A stretch of DNA of 64,000 nucleotides from Chelydra serpentina (Eukaryota > Chordata > Testudines > Chelydridae), in the NCBI GenBank assembly GCA_037349315.1, contig JBAIAC010000010.1:32032001-32096000 (forward strand), given 5' to 3'. The notes under the pieces were generated by a model. It was not told the origin of the DNA. It was given only the letters and a program-made list of their open reading frames with translations, and ran no database searches. This document shows, one piece after another, positions 33,460-44,539 of this stretch. Both the position numbers and the translations under genes were made by a program. Every line of letters starts with the position of its first letter. Within the stretch, counting starts at the first letter, position 1.

Positions 33460-35280
33460 ATTCATCACTCCCCTTTCACTGCATTATCTGCCCACTAATC
33501 CATCCTTCCACCCTTTCCTTCAGAGTTAGTTGAACATTGAAAAACTCAGTAGCATCTAACAGCAACCAGTTCCTTTCTAAGCCAATCTGCCAGAAAAACA
33601 TTTCTTCCTTCTCACCCCAAATGTAGTATTTTTCATACACACCCAACTTATAAAATAACCGCAGTTTGAATATATGGTGTGGTATAACTCTGATCTGTGG
33701 CCAACATTTGTGTAATATTATAAATGATCATGTACCTTCGACCTCTGCACACCTTTCCTCTTGACCCACTAATCCATCTCTATGGAACTTAATCTAACAT
33801 TCCAGAGCCAGAAGGAGCTTCAAAAAAGTACCAGTTAAAAAAAAATACATTGTTCTCCTCCTTCTCCCAAAATTGCACTTACCTAAGGACCAAGAGGGGC
33901 AAACGCTGTACTGAACTAATGACAGATATTAAATTCATTAAAATGTCACATATTTAAAACCTGCTACCTTGCAGCCCAAACAGGGAGCGCTGCCATTTTC
34001 CCAGTGGATCCAAGGCTTGTTTCAGCCCTAAAAATTTCCTGACATATCACATTTCAACCTCCTGAAGTTTTTAGCTAATTTTCAGAGGTTTTCATGGCTC
34101 CCTCTGAGACCTATATAGATAGACTCATAGTAACTGATGCATTTGGGTTTGCAGACAGAGGCAAACATGAAATTACTCTGATATCATTTTTCAAACTCTT
34201 GAACTCATTTCTAAAGTAGTTTTTCTATTGGCATAACAAAGGTAGCCCATTCAAAATGTAAGGTGGTGTGATGTGGCACAAAGGTTATATTGAGACATAT
34301 CTGGGATGAACTGCAATAATTCACTCAATAACAATGTAGTTAACCCAAGTCATGCAAAATATATATATATATATATTCTAATGTACATAATCTTAGTGCA
34401 ATAAATTATTCTTTCCACTAAGACCCTGGCAAAATGTATCATATCCATTCTCATTTTTAGTAAGAAAATATGTCTTCTCATTTCTAATTATCACATAAGT
34501 TGAAGCAGTTAATGAGGTATGCAGTAATTTCTAATTCACAGCATTAATGCTCACAGTAATAAGCCTAAAATTTATCATTTTTTGGAGACAAGCAAAATGT
34601 GAGCCATTTTATGAAAATGAAAATTGTACAGCTCTTATTTTATAGAGAGCCACAAAGTTTGTATTCAAACTACTCAATAAAGCATAGGGAGAAGGGGATC
34701 TAGGAAGTGTGTCCATGGTTTTGTTCTGAGACAAGTTTTGTGTGTTTTGAAACAGCAGAATATATAAGGATCAAATTCTGTGCTCAAACCCATATGTTCA
34801 ACTCCTTTGGGGCTAGGCTGAACCTTTAGGCTCAGCATGTAGCTGTGCCTCAATAGGAGGAGCATTGAGAAGGAACTGTGACTGTCACAATCCCTCCCCT
34901 GTTGTTTTCCTGATCAGGGCAGGAGGAGAATAATAATGTTTTTGCAGTTTTGATAAGGGTTCAGCTCACTTCTAATCTTATGCCCAGCCAGTTCCAGTTG
35001 CTAGAGCATAAGTGGTGGCAGAGCCATGATTCCACCCACTCCCTGTCCTAGGCACCACGCTGGGAAGAGCAGGAGCAGGGCAGAGCCTTAACTCTGCTGG
35101 GGACTCAGAACTGTGACCCAAGTAGCCCTAACGAAACCTCGCAGCAGGGTAGGTTACTCCCCATCACTCCTCTGAACAGCCACTTCAGGCCTAGGCATTT
35201 CAAATCTAGCCCTTTGACTTCAGTAGAAGTTCAGCTGTGTAGACACATCTGAAGGTAAAAAATGAGTACCTAGTCATAAG
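33460..35280. other. Unique sequence
   Basis: AT-rich with an (AT)9 run at 34359-34376. No repeat or exon recognised. Confidence 0.45.
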
Positions 35281-35592
35281 GCAGTTTATTAATCTGCAGG
35301 ACAAAACAACAAAAATACAAAAGCTCAGGTCAACATCCCAAAGCTTCACAGCGTTTTATTAATGGCACAGTAGTCAGCAGTACACTGATGAGGGCAATTC
35401 AGAAACCTAACATCTGCAATTCAGAATTAGAGTTATCAAACAAATGGTGAAGCCTGCTATTAATATACTGTCTGCACTGATGTCTTCATGCAAAGCATCC
35501 TCCATATGGTAGTAGCTGCAGCTTTCTTTATCGTTGTCATCATCATAGATGGCAACATTTTGGCACACTGCATGCTCATGACAATGAGTCAC
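35281..35592 (-). other. Candidate terminal exon or retrocopy end
   Basis: On the minus strand a 61-codon open frame (35592 down to 35407, opening with GTG) has an acidic patch (YDDDNDKE) and several Cys. It ends with a hydrophobic stretch, ILIAGFTICLITLIL, and NCRC before the stop. Such a tail would suit a C-terminal membrane segment or a GPI-anchor signal. About 50 bp after the stop lies AATAAA (complement at 35355-35360), followed by a U/GU-rich stretch (complement of 35305-35328) and a second AATAAA (complement at 35285-35290). That arrangement resembles a last exon and its 3' UTR. A clear splice acceptor is lacking, and a MITE lies just upstream. I do not recognise the protein, and chance remains likely. 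Confidence 0.25.
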
Positions 35593-35618
35593 CTGTAGTT
35601 ACCTGAATTATCATAACT

Positions 35619-36063
35619 AAGGCTACGTTTATGTCACGGAAGTCACGGACTCCATGACATTCTCTACTTCAGCCCCAGGAGCTGACAGACTCTGGAGCTG
35701 GCAGCTAGCAGGGCCCTGGCAGGGTTCTGGCGACAGCAGCGACAGGCCCCCTTGCAAGATTCCAGCCACAGGTGACAGACTCCTGAGGGGGAAACAGCCT
35801 CAGGCGGGAGGAAGGGGACACCTCAGGTGAGGGGCTGGGCGTGTTCCTTCTTCTCTTGGGGAAATATGGTCACCCTGCAGCTCCCAGCTGCTGCGGGCAG
35901 AGGGGGAACCCCACAGCTCCCAGCCACCACGGTGGCAGGGGAAACCATAGAGCCGCAGCAGCAAAAGTCACAGACAGGTCACGGCGTCCGTGAATTTTTG
36001 TTTATTGCCCATGACTTGTCTGTGACTTTTACTAAAAATAACCATAAAAAAATCTTAGCCTTA
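35619..36063. mobile_element. TIR element with 9-bp duplication
   Basis: The ends are AAGGCTACGTT and a right end ...ATCTTAGCCTTA, a short inverted repeat. ATCATAACT flanks both sides exactly (35610-35618 and 36064-36072), so the true duplication is 8 or 9 bp, as in hAT. Internal inverted segments (AAAGTCACAGACAGGTCACG, and CATGACTTGTCTGTGAC) form a foldback near the right end. It is GC-rich inside and non-coding. Confidence 0.8.
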
Positions 36064-36167
36064 ATCATAACTGTATTTTTTAAAAAGCCCATATCTAGAA
36101 TCATCCTGCAAATATTGAGCAAGACTAAGCATCTAACTTATCTTCAAGTATGTGTGGTACTGTGAAT

Positions 36168-36289
36168 TAGGGTGACCAGATGTCCCTATTTTATAGGGAC
36201 AGTCCCGATATTTGGGGCATTTTCTTCTATAGGTGCCTATTACCCTCCACCCCGTCCCAATTTTTCACACTTGCTGTCTGGTCACCCTA
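36168..36289. mobile_element. 122-bp MITE, TAGGGTGACCAGAT ends
   Basis: Ends TAGGGTGACCAGATGTCCC and GTCTGGTCACCCTA. The 8-bp duplication CTGTGAAT is exact (36160-36167 and 36290-36297). Same family as 32049-32172. Confidence 0.92.
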
Positions 36290-36299
36290 CTGTGAATGC

Positions 36300-37320
36300 A
36301 TTCTATGGCTCCAATCTCACGAATGCAAGTTGTGCTATTGAATTCAGTGGCACTGCTCCTATGTGCAAAGTAACTCATATTTCTAAGAGTTTTTCAGATG
36401 GGAGCTATAGTACATAAATTACACAAATTACTACATTTTAATACACAAAACCTATTGACACAGTAGATAGTGCAGCCCTGTGGGGTCCTACAATCTATTA
36501 TGTCAATAATCTGAGGATTATCAGAGTCTCATACTTCCACTGACTTCTATTTGGCTGTTTGTGAACAAAGACAACAAAAAATGGGAGTACTGCAGAGGCA
36601 GAAAGGTAAAACCCTGTGGAATAAGACATTTTGTGTACTGGTGTGCAGTTTGAAAAAGGGATACATCCTGACTTACTCCAGCCAAAGGAAGCTTGGACCA
36701 TATTATTTATGTTGTGTATATAATTAGATTGTATAGCACCAATCTCAGACTCTTGGGGCCTGCTTTTTAAATGTGCTGAGTACCCACAGTTTCCAGTGAA
36801 GTCAACTGAACTTGTGAGTGCTTGGCACCGTTAAGAATTGGGCCCTTGGCACTTTAAAAAATTTAAAAACAACAATATTGAATTCAAAAATTCTAACCAT
36901 TAATCTATTAATTGAATTGCCATGTAAGCCTCCCCCACACATACACAGACACAAACACAAACCTCTGCTTCTCAGTCCATCAACCCAACCTTTCCACAAA
37001 TGCCTATAGAAAAGCTGGGGAAGACAAGTTCCAAAGATAAGGAGTCTTCAAACAACAAGCTCTGACAGCCAGAGTCTTTCATTTAAAATGATTGCCACTG
37101 TTGAAATTTACAGCTTTGCTAATATCTCATGGTGAGAGAGAGACTTTCTCAGGAAATGGGTTACAAACTGTTTCAGTTTAGAGCTGCTCAGAAAATTTAA
37201 TCAGAAACAATGTTTTGATGAAAAATTGAAATGAAATGGTGGGGTAATTTTCCTGAAATTTGGTCTGTGTTCTAAGCAGGTCTCATTAAAATCAATAACT
37301 TGAGCTTCAATCTGAACTGC
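36300..37320. other. Unique sequence with a small foldback
   Basis: A short palindromic stretch lies near 36760-36845. No exon or larger element recognised. Confidence 0.4.
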
Positions 37321-37329
37321 CAACTCTGC

Positions 37330-38055
37330 AGTGTAGCATGCTCTCTGTGAGAAACTTGGTTCAATAACCAAGCAGTCACCCTAGCTTCAATTTTCAAATG
37401 GACTCCAGATATTGCTCCACGTAGACTACATTATTGTAGATTAGTCCTGAGGTGACAAAGGCATGGCTATAAGTGTTTTAGGGTCTGTATATTAAATAAA
37501 TCATTACAATTGCCTCACAAAGTGCAAATGGGTGGGAGGGAGAAGGGAGGAAGCAACATTGGCTACAGTTCCAACCTGAGCATTCAGCAGGAGCACAGGA
37601 CTAACAACCCCCTGCACTGAGGATCTCTGTGTTCTCACTAACCCTCCGTCACACTTTTATATATACATTGGACAGATTCCTGTGATACTCCACTAGAGGC
37701 ATCCCTTGAGGCCCAGGTGCCATTCCCAACACTACCCTCTGGAAACCTCTCGGGAACCTCTCAGAAGAAAAGAACAGTCACTCAAGGGCAACTACTTCCA
37801 CATCTGCTAGGGACCGCAGATGGCCATAAAACCTTGTGGTCAATGGCAAGACAGGCCACATCTAAAAAGATTAGTATTTACTGTGTCATCCATCCACAAC
37901 TCCTTAATGACCTTGCCCAAAAAAAGGGAAAATGAGAAACATGTTGATAGTTGGCAAGGTTGAATGGATTCCTGAGCAAGGAGAGCCTCACAATAGTTTC
38001 CTTAAGGATTACGAGCATCTTCCCCCAGCATCCATTCATACAGCACTATTAATAG
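37330..38055 (-). pseudogene. L2-like LINE reverse transcriptase remnant
   Basis: On the minus strand, in broken frames, two reverse transcriptase blocks can be read. ANY-x-HVS-like sequence followed by GKVIKEL (about 37900-37975) corresponds to the 'NYRPVSNLPFLGKVLEK' block. LDVACLAIDHKVL (about 37830-37870) corresponds to the 'LDLSAAFDTVDH' block that carries the first catalytic Asp of L2- and Rex1-type LINEs. A segment at 37434-37475 (TCCTGAGGTGACAAAGGCAT) matches the C-terminal 'VTSRLDYCN' region. It is ancient and heavily mutated. The Harbinger element at 38061 lies directly beside it. Confidence 0.7.
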
Positions 38056-38479
38056 TCTAAGGCCGGGTCTACACTACAAAGCTATGTCAAATGTAAGCTG
38101 CCTTGCGTCGACCTAGTTGTTCATGTGTCTACACTTACATTTATCTCCCACCGATGTAAGTGGCCCATTAAACCGACATAGTAACACCACCTCCTCACGA
38201 GGCGCTGAGCCAAGGTAAATGTACGGAAGTTGAAGCAGCGCCTATGTAGACACTGCGTTACCTATGTCAACCCTAAAAGTCTTCCAGCAGCTGTCCCACA
38301 ATACCCCACACTGACCACTCTGGTCACCACTGTGAACTCCACTGCCCAGTGACCATGTACATGGGAAGCCCCCATCCCTTTTAATGCCCTGTGGATTTTT
38401 GAAACTCCTTTTCCTCATTGCCCAGCTTTTCAAGGACTCCTAGCAGCTCTACATTGTTGAGTCAATTGCCCAGCTGACC

Positions 38480-40500
38480 ATGCCAGCCACATGCTGCAAA
38501 TGTGCTTCGGCCTGGAGTAGACAAGAGATATTGGATCTCCTGGGCCTGTGGGTAGAAGAAACTGTGCAAGCACAGCTTCAACCCCACCATAGAAACATAG
38601 ACATCTTCTAGCAGACTGCCTGGGGGATGCAGAAGAAAGGATATGACAGGGACCACCAGCATTGCCACATGAAAGTCAAAGAGTGGCAGCAGGCGTACCA
38701 GAAGGCCAAGGAGGCCAGCAATCAAGCTGGTGCAGAGCCGCAGACCTGCTGCTTTTACAGTGAGTTGCATGCCATGCTCGGCAGAGACCCCCATCACCCC
38801 TCCCCCACAACACTACTGATACCTCCAAGGAACCCAAGTCATAGGCCTCTGCCGTGAGCAGCAAGGAGGCGGAGGTGGACAAAAAAGAGGAGTAGGAGGA
38901 ACAGGGACAGGTGACTGAGAAATCCACCTGTGCAGCGAGTCAGAACCTATTTTTGGTTCCACTGCAGTTCAGCCAGTCCAGCCAGTTGAGCACAGGCAAG
39001 GAAGCTCAGGTGACTGTGCACATAAAAGTTCCATTACAGGGATGGACCCCCCAAAAATAGCAGGACAGTTTTGACTTTTCATTCACTTACTCATGCTAGT
39101 AGAGGCAGTTCTACAACCAAGAGAGATAGTTGCTATCTATCTGTCTCCTCTAGAATTAAGCGGAGGAGGGGCGAGGGCATGCAGAAAAGTTTGTTTATGT
39201 ACACAGGAATGTCCTTGTATTCTCCTTAGAGCGCTCAATGAATCTCATGGAGGTACTCTGTAATCCTCTGCAGGCTTCTAGGGAGGGCAGCCTTATTTCT
39301 TCCTCCCGGTGGGACATTTTCCCATGTCAGTCACCGATAACTTCAGCAAGTACGATTGCAGTACACAGGTTAGCAGCTTATGGGCCTGGGCAGCTTCGGG
39401 ACACCATCAGCAGCTGTCTCCACCTTTGTTACCCTCAGGAGTGAGATATCAGCTAAAATCACCACCACCTGTGGAAAACGGTGGCAGTATTCAGGACCAT
39501 TGCCCTATACTACTAGAATCATGCGCCCGGGCAATTTCCTCATTTCCCCTTCCCCGGTGGGCCATACTCACCATGGCTGGTACTGTGACTGGCGCCGTGC
39601 ACAAGCAAGGAATTCCAAGCAGAAGTAAGCAGGTAGTGCTTAAAATGTTAAGAGAGCATGGGGAGTGAATTTTCATCTTAAGTTTCACTTTCCATAGTGA
39701 CTATATTGACAATGGTGCCTCTGTGTGTTTTATCTGCAGCTGCTGCCTTTGTGGCCTTGAGGCATGGGCGGTGGGTAGCATAGGCAGGGGAAAGCTGAGC
39801 CTCCCCAAACAATTTAGTGTGACCCTGTCCATGCTCCACCCCCCCAGGTCCCCTCCTGCCTGCTTTTTCTTTTCCCTTCTGTGGCCGAGAGGCTGGGGCA
39901 GGCAGGCTGAGGCCGCAGTGCGCACAAGACCTGGGGCTAGGACCACGCCGTGCTGCCTGTCCTCCCAGCACTCTGGCCATGCTGCCCACCCAGCACTGGG
40001 AGCCCTCTGTCCATGCCACCCACCCAACCAGCACTGGGGCTTGGGGTGCGCGGGAGGGCCGGAGACCGTGGGGGGAGGTGTGCTTTGGGCTCTGGCGGGG
40101 GAGGGGGACAGAAGGAGCGGGGCCTCAGGCAGAGGGGGAGGAGCTAGGGGCTAACCTCCCCTAAGGGCATGTTCACCTGCCCCCCATGCCTTGAGGGTCT
40201 CCCTCTCCACACCCATGGAACGCCTGAACCAAAGAAGGAGAAAGAAGAGGGGATGACATGTTCAATGAGATCCTGCAAGCCAGTGTTGCATCAGAATGTG
40301 AGCACAAGGCCTGGAGGCTGAACACTGTGGACAGACTGGAGAAGGAAAGAGTGGAGAGGAGAAAGTTGCAGGAAAAGGAGAGGGAGATACACAGCACATA
40401 ATGGGGTTTCTCAGGAAGCAAACACAGATGCTACAGACTCTGGTGAACCTGCAGGTTCAACAATCCTGGGCTTGCCTCCCTCTCCAGCCCATTGAGAATT
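38480..40500 (+). pseudogene. Harbinger Myb/SANT-like protein, broken
   Basis: From ATG 38480 the frame gives a Myb/SANT-like (trihelix) DNA-binding domain: WSRQEILDLLGLWVEE, then GMQKKGYDRDHQHCHMKVKE, AYQKAKEASNQAGAEPQTC and FYSELHAML. The family signature of three helices with Trp, then GY.R....C..K.K.L...Y, is clear. One in-frame TAG (38609-38611) interrupts it after helix one. Past the domain come acidic residues with further stops (38855-38945), an intron-like stretch (39000-39720), and a C-terminal block starting DDMFNEILQASV at about 40250 with a coiled-coil-like charged helix (RLEKERVERRKLQEKERE). The hAT MITE at 39763-40188 lies between the last two parts. The protein would have bound the element's ends together with the transposase. 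Confidence 0.82.
39763..40188. mobile_element. hAT MITE inside the Harbinger element
   Basis: It starts CATGGGCGGTGGGT and ends CACCTGCCCCCCATG. The octamer CCTTGAGG is repeated exactly on both sides (39755-39762 and 40189-40196). It is GC-rich and non-coding; the 118- to 143-codon frames in it are composition effects. Perfect target duplications show that it inserted recently relative to the decayed Harbinger element around it. Confidence 0.88.
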
Positions 40501-41029
40501 CAATATCGGGACCTTCCTATACCCCGCTCAGTATTTCACATGACATCAGGGCCCACAGGAGACATTAAAGACAATCACAACTTCTCATACACTGACCTGT
40601 GAAAGCCATGGTTGGTGTAGGAGTAGCTGAAATGGACATGAATGTTCTTTCCCCTTCATAAGTTCTGTTCTCTTAATTTATTAAGTTTTAGTAATTTTTA
40701 AAAATTAATGGTTTCTTTTTTTTGCACTGAATTCTGTTACAAAATAAATATCCATTATTTAAAACATAACTCATCTTTATTAGTTTGCAGCATCTGCTAC
40801 CAAGTGCTTACTAGGTCTGAAAGCAACCAATTAGTTGTTACTGACAGCGTGACACAACTTATAGGATAAGCCACAAACAAAATTAATGGATGTATTGACA
40901 ATGTTATATTTGTACATGTACAGCAATCGCCATACAATTTCTTACAGGCCACAAAAGAGCAGGGCCAGGTAGAACATAGTACAACAAAACACATTACTGT
41001 AGCTCACTGTTAAAATGATCTTTCACCAT

Positions 41030-42257
41030 CTCCCTGAGCTGTATAGCTCCACATTCAGATATTATAATAGCCCTTGTATCTAGCTGTTCAAACTCAGCAG
41101 ACAACTGCTCAACCTCTACTCTCTATCCTGGTGGAAAGGTTTCCCCCTTTGTTTCACATATATTATGCAGGACACAGCAGGCAGTTATAACCATTGGATA
41201 TTTTTCTCACTGAGATCCAATCTGGTGTGTAAACAATGCCAGCATCCCTTCAGTCGACCAAAAGCATATTCAACTGTCATTCTGCACCTGCTAAGCTGGT
41301 AGTTGAATCATTCCTTGGATGCTGTTGAGGTGGCCGGTATACGGCTTCATAAGCTAAGGGAGCAATGTGTAGACTGGTCACCAGGATCACTATTGGCATT
41401 TCAACATTCCCAATGGTAATCCACTGGTCATGCAAGAAAGTCCCTGCTTGCAGCTTTCCGAACAGTCCTGTGTTCTTAAAAATGCGAGCGCCATGCATCT
41501 TCCCTGACCAGCTAAGATTGATGTGAGTGAAGTGGCCCTGGTGATCCACTAATGCTTGCATTACCATAGAAAAGTAGCCCTTTCTGTTGATGTACTCTGT
41601 GGCAAGGTGGTCGGGTGCCAAAATAGGGATATGTGTGCCATCTATCACCTCACCACAGTTAGGGAATCCCATTGCTGCAAATCCATCCACTATGTCCTGC
41701 ACAGTGCCCAGAGTCACAGTCCTGAGTAGCAGGAAGTGATTGATGGCCCTTGCAGAACGACGGCTCCTGAGTTGGATTTCCCTACTCCAAATTGATTCCC
41801 AACTGTTTGGCAGCAACCTAGCATTGCAAATTTCCACAGTACGATTGCCACTCACTGCTCTCCTGGCAGTGTAGCTCTTGTTTTGGTGTCCCTGTGCTGG
41901 AGGGCTCGAGCGAGCTCAGCGCACGGATCCAGGAATGTGGCCGTGTGCATCCAAAAGTTCTGTAGCCACTGCTCATCATCCCAAGCATGCATTATGAAGT
42001 GGTCCCACCAGTCAGTGCTTGTTTCTCAGACCCACCATCTTCAGCTGCTCTGTGAACGCCACCAGAAACCTTGAATAGGTTTTTGCTAGGTACCACAGCA
42101 ATCTGTCCTCCAAGAAATTGCCATGTTCCCTGCTGATTTGGTTCTTCTTATGGCTCTGTAAATACTGCAGAATCGTGCACCCTGTGCTTGCAATGCTCAT
42201 GACAATAGTGAAGAGCTGTGCAGGCTCCATGCTTCTGTCAGAGATGGTGAACAGCAA
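41030..42257 (-). pseudogene. Harbinger transposase, broken copy
   Basis: This is a DDE transposase of the PIF/Harbinger (HARBI1-like) family on the minus strand. The main open part is 192 codons (41855 to 41277). The first catalytic motif VIDGTHIPILAP is present. LSWSGKMHGARIFKN follows, with Gly (codon at 41490-41492) where the family has the second catalytic Asp. After PIVIL a frameshift breaks the 'GDPAYPL' motif. Beyond it the third catalytic region, MTVEYAFGRLKG, is readable in another frame near 41240-41290, followed by ITACCVLHNICETKGE near 41150-41200. The N-terminal part (42257-42012) is a separate frame ending early. The order and lengths fit a full-size transposase of about 400 residues that is no longer translatable. 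Like the copy at 6.3 kb, it has lost the second Asp. Confidence 0.88.
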
Positions 42258-42579
42258 GTAGGGCCACGTGAGTTTGTGGGATTTATTAAAAAAGGGTGAA
42301 AATTATGGGATATAGATGACATTATGGGATGGAGACAGTTGGGCTGACATTATGGGCTGAGAAGTTGACTCCTTGTTCCCATTCACCCCTGCATGACTTG
42401 TTTCTGTCCCACCATGCATTGCAAAAATTTCCCAAAAGACAGTGTGCTGGACAGTAGCAGATTGCACACTGGGATTTCTTCAAGCAGTGCACTGCACTGC
42501 TCATCATCACAAGTATTTCTGGTGAGTACACACACTGCCGACACAGCGAGCCAAGTATGCATGCATACAAGTGATGTAC

Positions 42580-44500
42580 TTGTGATTTGCAACTGACTCT
42601 TTAAAAAGGAGAATACGGCCAGAGAAAGTGAATGTAATAGCAATAGTGAACTGAATGCAATCACTATTCTCCATAGTCAGTAAGAAGGAAAAGGACCATG
42701 AAAAGGGTTAAAAAAAAAAGATGAAACTTGCCTGGTAAAAATGAGAGGGTAAAGGCCTGAAACTAATGCTCATACTATTTATTGGTCACAATTTGAAGGA
42801 AAGAGGTGAAATACAAATCTGTAGAAAGATCTTTTTATCATTTAAATAAAGAGGCATATGTATGTACTAGTACTGGTATGTGATTATATATTATGCTACA
42901 AATTTACAATGAAATACATTAAGGTGTATTACAATAATACGTTTTTATACGAGGAGCTTATCTAGAGAGCTCAAAGATCAAAGCCCTAATTTATTCTCAT
43001 TTTATAAAGAGGAAAACTGAAGAACACAGAGGTCTGGTTTTGTTTTTACTTTCCCTTTGCCACATAGTGACAGAGATAAAATCAAAACCCAGGAGTCCTG
43101 ACTCTAATTCTTTTCTCTGGATATTACACCATATCTACTATGCAGCTAGGCAAATCATTTCTTAAAACTATGTTAGATTTTATCAATCATTAATATGTGC
43201 TAACTCTGAACTTTTGGAACTATTATTAAGCAGAAATCAAATTATTATTATTACTAATAATAATAATAAAGTTTACACTTCAGAACGAAGATTTAGTTAT
43301 CATAACACATGTGGTATCTGTGAAATCCTTACAGGAATAAAGGAAGGGAGTTAGATGTCTTCATGAGATGAGGGTAGCAAAAAGAGTGCACTGTGAAACT
43401 GCACCAGTTAATGAATTTCCCTCGGCAAGTGGGAGTACTGTTTATGGAAAAGTATTATGCTGAAGATTTTTGTTCTTGTTTTAATAGTGTAGGTCTTGAA
43501 ACTGACAAAAGCAGCTGAAAACAACAATGGAAACTGAAGGGATGTTCTATATTATGAAAAATAACAGTAGTCTGCTTCTATGGTAAGTTTTCTAAGGCTC
43601 ACAAGTTTTTAAGCAATGGTTACGAAGAGTGTGCCAAGTCAAGCCCTTTCCTTTTTGGTCAATCTGCTACCACTTCTCGTCATAAATAATACCTTACTCT
43701 GTGAGGAATCTACTGATCTCAAGGGCACTACTTAGAAGAAAGCACTATTCAGTGTAAGGATGGTAGATTCTGGCCTTGACTGAGAAATGACAGCATCGCT
43801 AATGGAACTGGCTAGTTGGATGGCTAAAGAGACCTCTCATCAGGTAATCGTAATGGAGAGTAATAAACCTGATATGCAATAAGTGAACAATCGGGTAATG
43901 GAGTCATGGAACCATATAGGCAAGGTGGAAAATAAATGTCAGGGAGCTGAGAAATCTAATCAATGCCTGATTAAGCTAATTGAAGTCTGGCCACTGAAAA
44001 TTAATGATTTGGAAAATTAGTCCTAGAAAAGGAGAAAAAGCAAAGATTATTGGATCTCACAAAAGAGACAGACAGTTCAAATGTGAACACAGTTACCAAG
44101 AGATTAATAACTGGTACCCTGGGTGTGGAAGAGTTTGCGAGATCACCTCTTACTGCATTGAGTATATTGCTCCCCAGCTACTTCTTCAAGCACGTGCCAC
44201 CCAGCAAGCCTCAGAAGCCCATCGATTTGAATGTTTTAAATTGTAAGTAAAAGGGAGGAAATGAGATTGAAAGGTATTATGTTCTAATGGCTCCAGAATT
44301 TCATTCCCTTCCATCTTCAGTGCACGGGTATAACAAAGGAGCTGAGCACAAAATGACAAACTTGAAGTAGAGCTGATAGACAATTAATGGCATAAAATGC
44401 AAGTATTCAAACTATATTCTGCCCAGGTGCAAGTTTCTAGCTCCATTCACCACTCAGGGTTCTTACAACTAGAACAGCCTCAGGGTTCCTGATATTTAAA
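42580..44500. other. Unique sequence with a MIR-like fragment
   Basis: 43000-43140 reads like a reversed MIR-like SINE (TTATAAAGAGGAAAACTGA, then GTGACAGAGATAAAATC and CCCAGGAGTCCTGACTC). An (ATT)n run lies at 43241-43269. Short overlapping frames at 44004-44250 show no motifs. Confidence 0.5.
43000..43140 (-). repeat. MIR-like SINE, reverse orientation
   Basis: The markers listed in order (ATTTTATAAAGAGGAAAACT, CACATAGTGACAGAG, AACCCAGGAGTCCTGA) fit the complement of MIR. Confidence 0.6.
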
Positions 44501-44539
44501 GCCCTTAATCAAATTAAAGCAGGGGCCTTGGTAAAGAGA

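Larger units (their letters stand above)
38061..42577. mobile_element. Near-complete two-gene PIF/Harbinger transposon
   Basis: The left end GGCCGGGTCTACACTACAAAG follows a TAA target triplet (38058-38060). It matches, inverted, the right end of the 1.76-kb copy at 5952-7709. The element holds a Myb/SANT-like gene on the plus strand (about 38480-40500) and a transposase gene on the minus strand (about 41030-42257), arranged tail to tail. Alignment with the shorter copy indicates that only about 70 bp, including the right terminal repeat, is missing. A 426-bp hAT MITE is inserted at 39763-40188. Without it the element would be about 4.1 kb. PIF/Harbinger elements need both proteins: the Myb-like protein aids nuclear import and end recognition by the transposase. 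Confidence 0.88.

Noticed and set aside
39678..40164. Several frames of 60 to 143 codons on both strands
   Set aside because: All overlap the GC-rich hAT MITE at 39763-40188.
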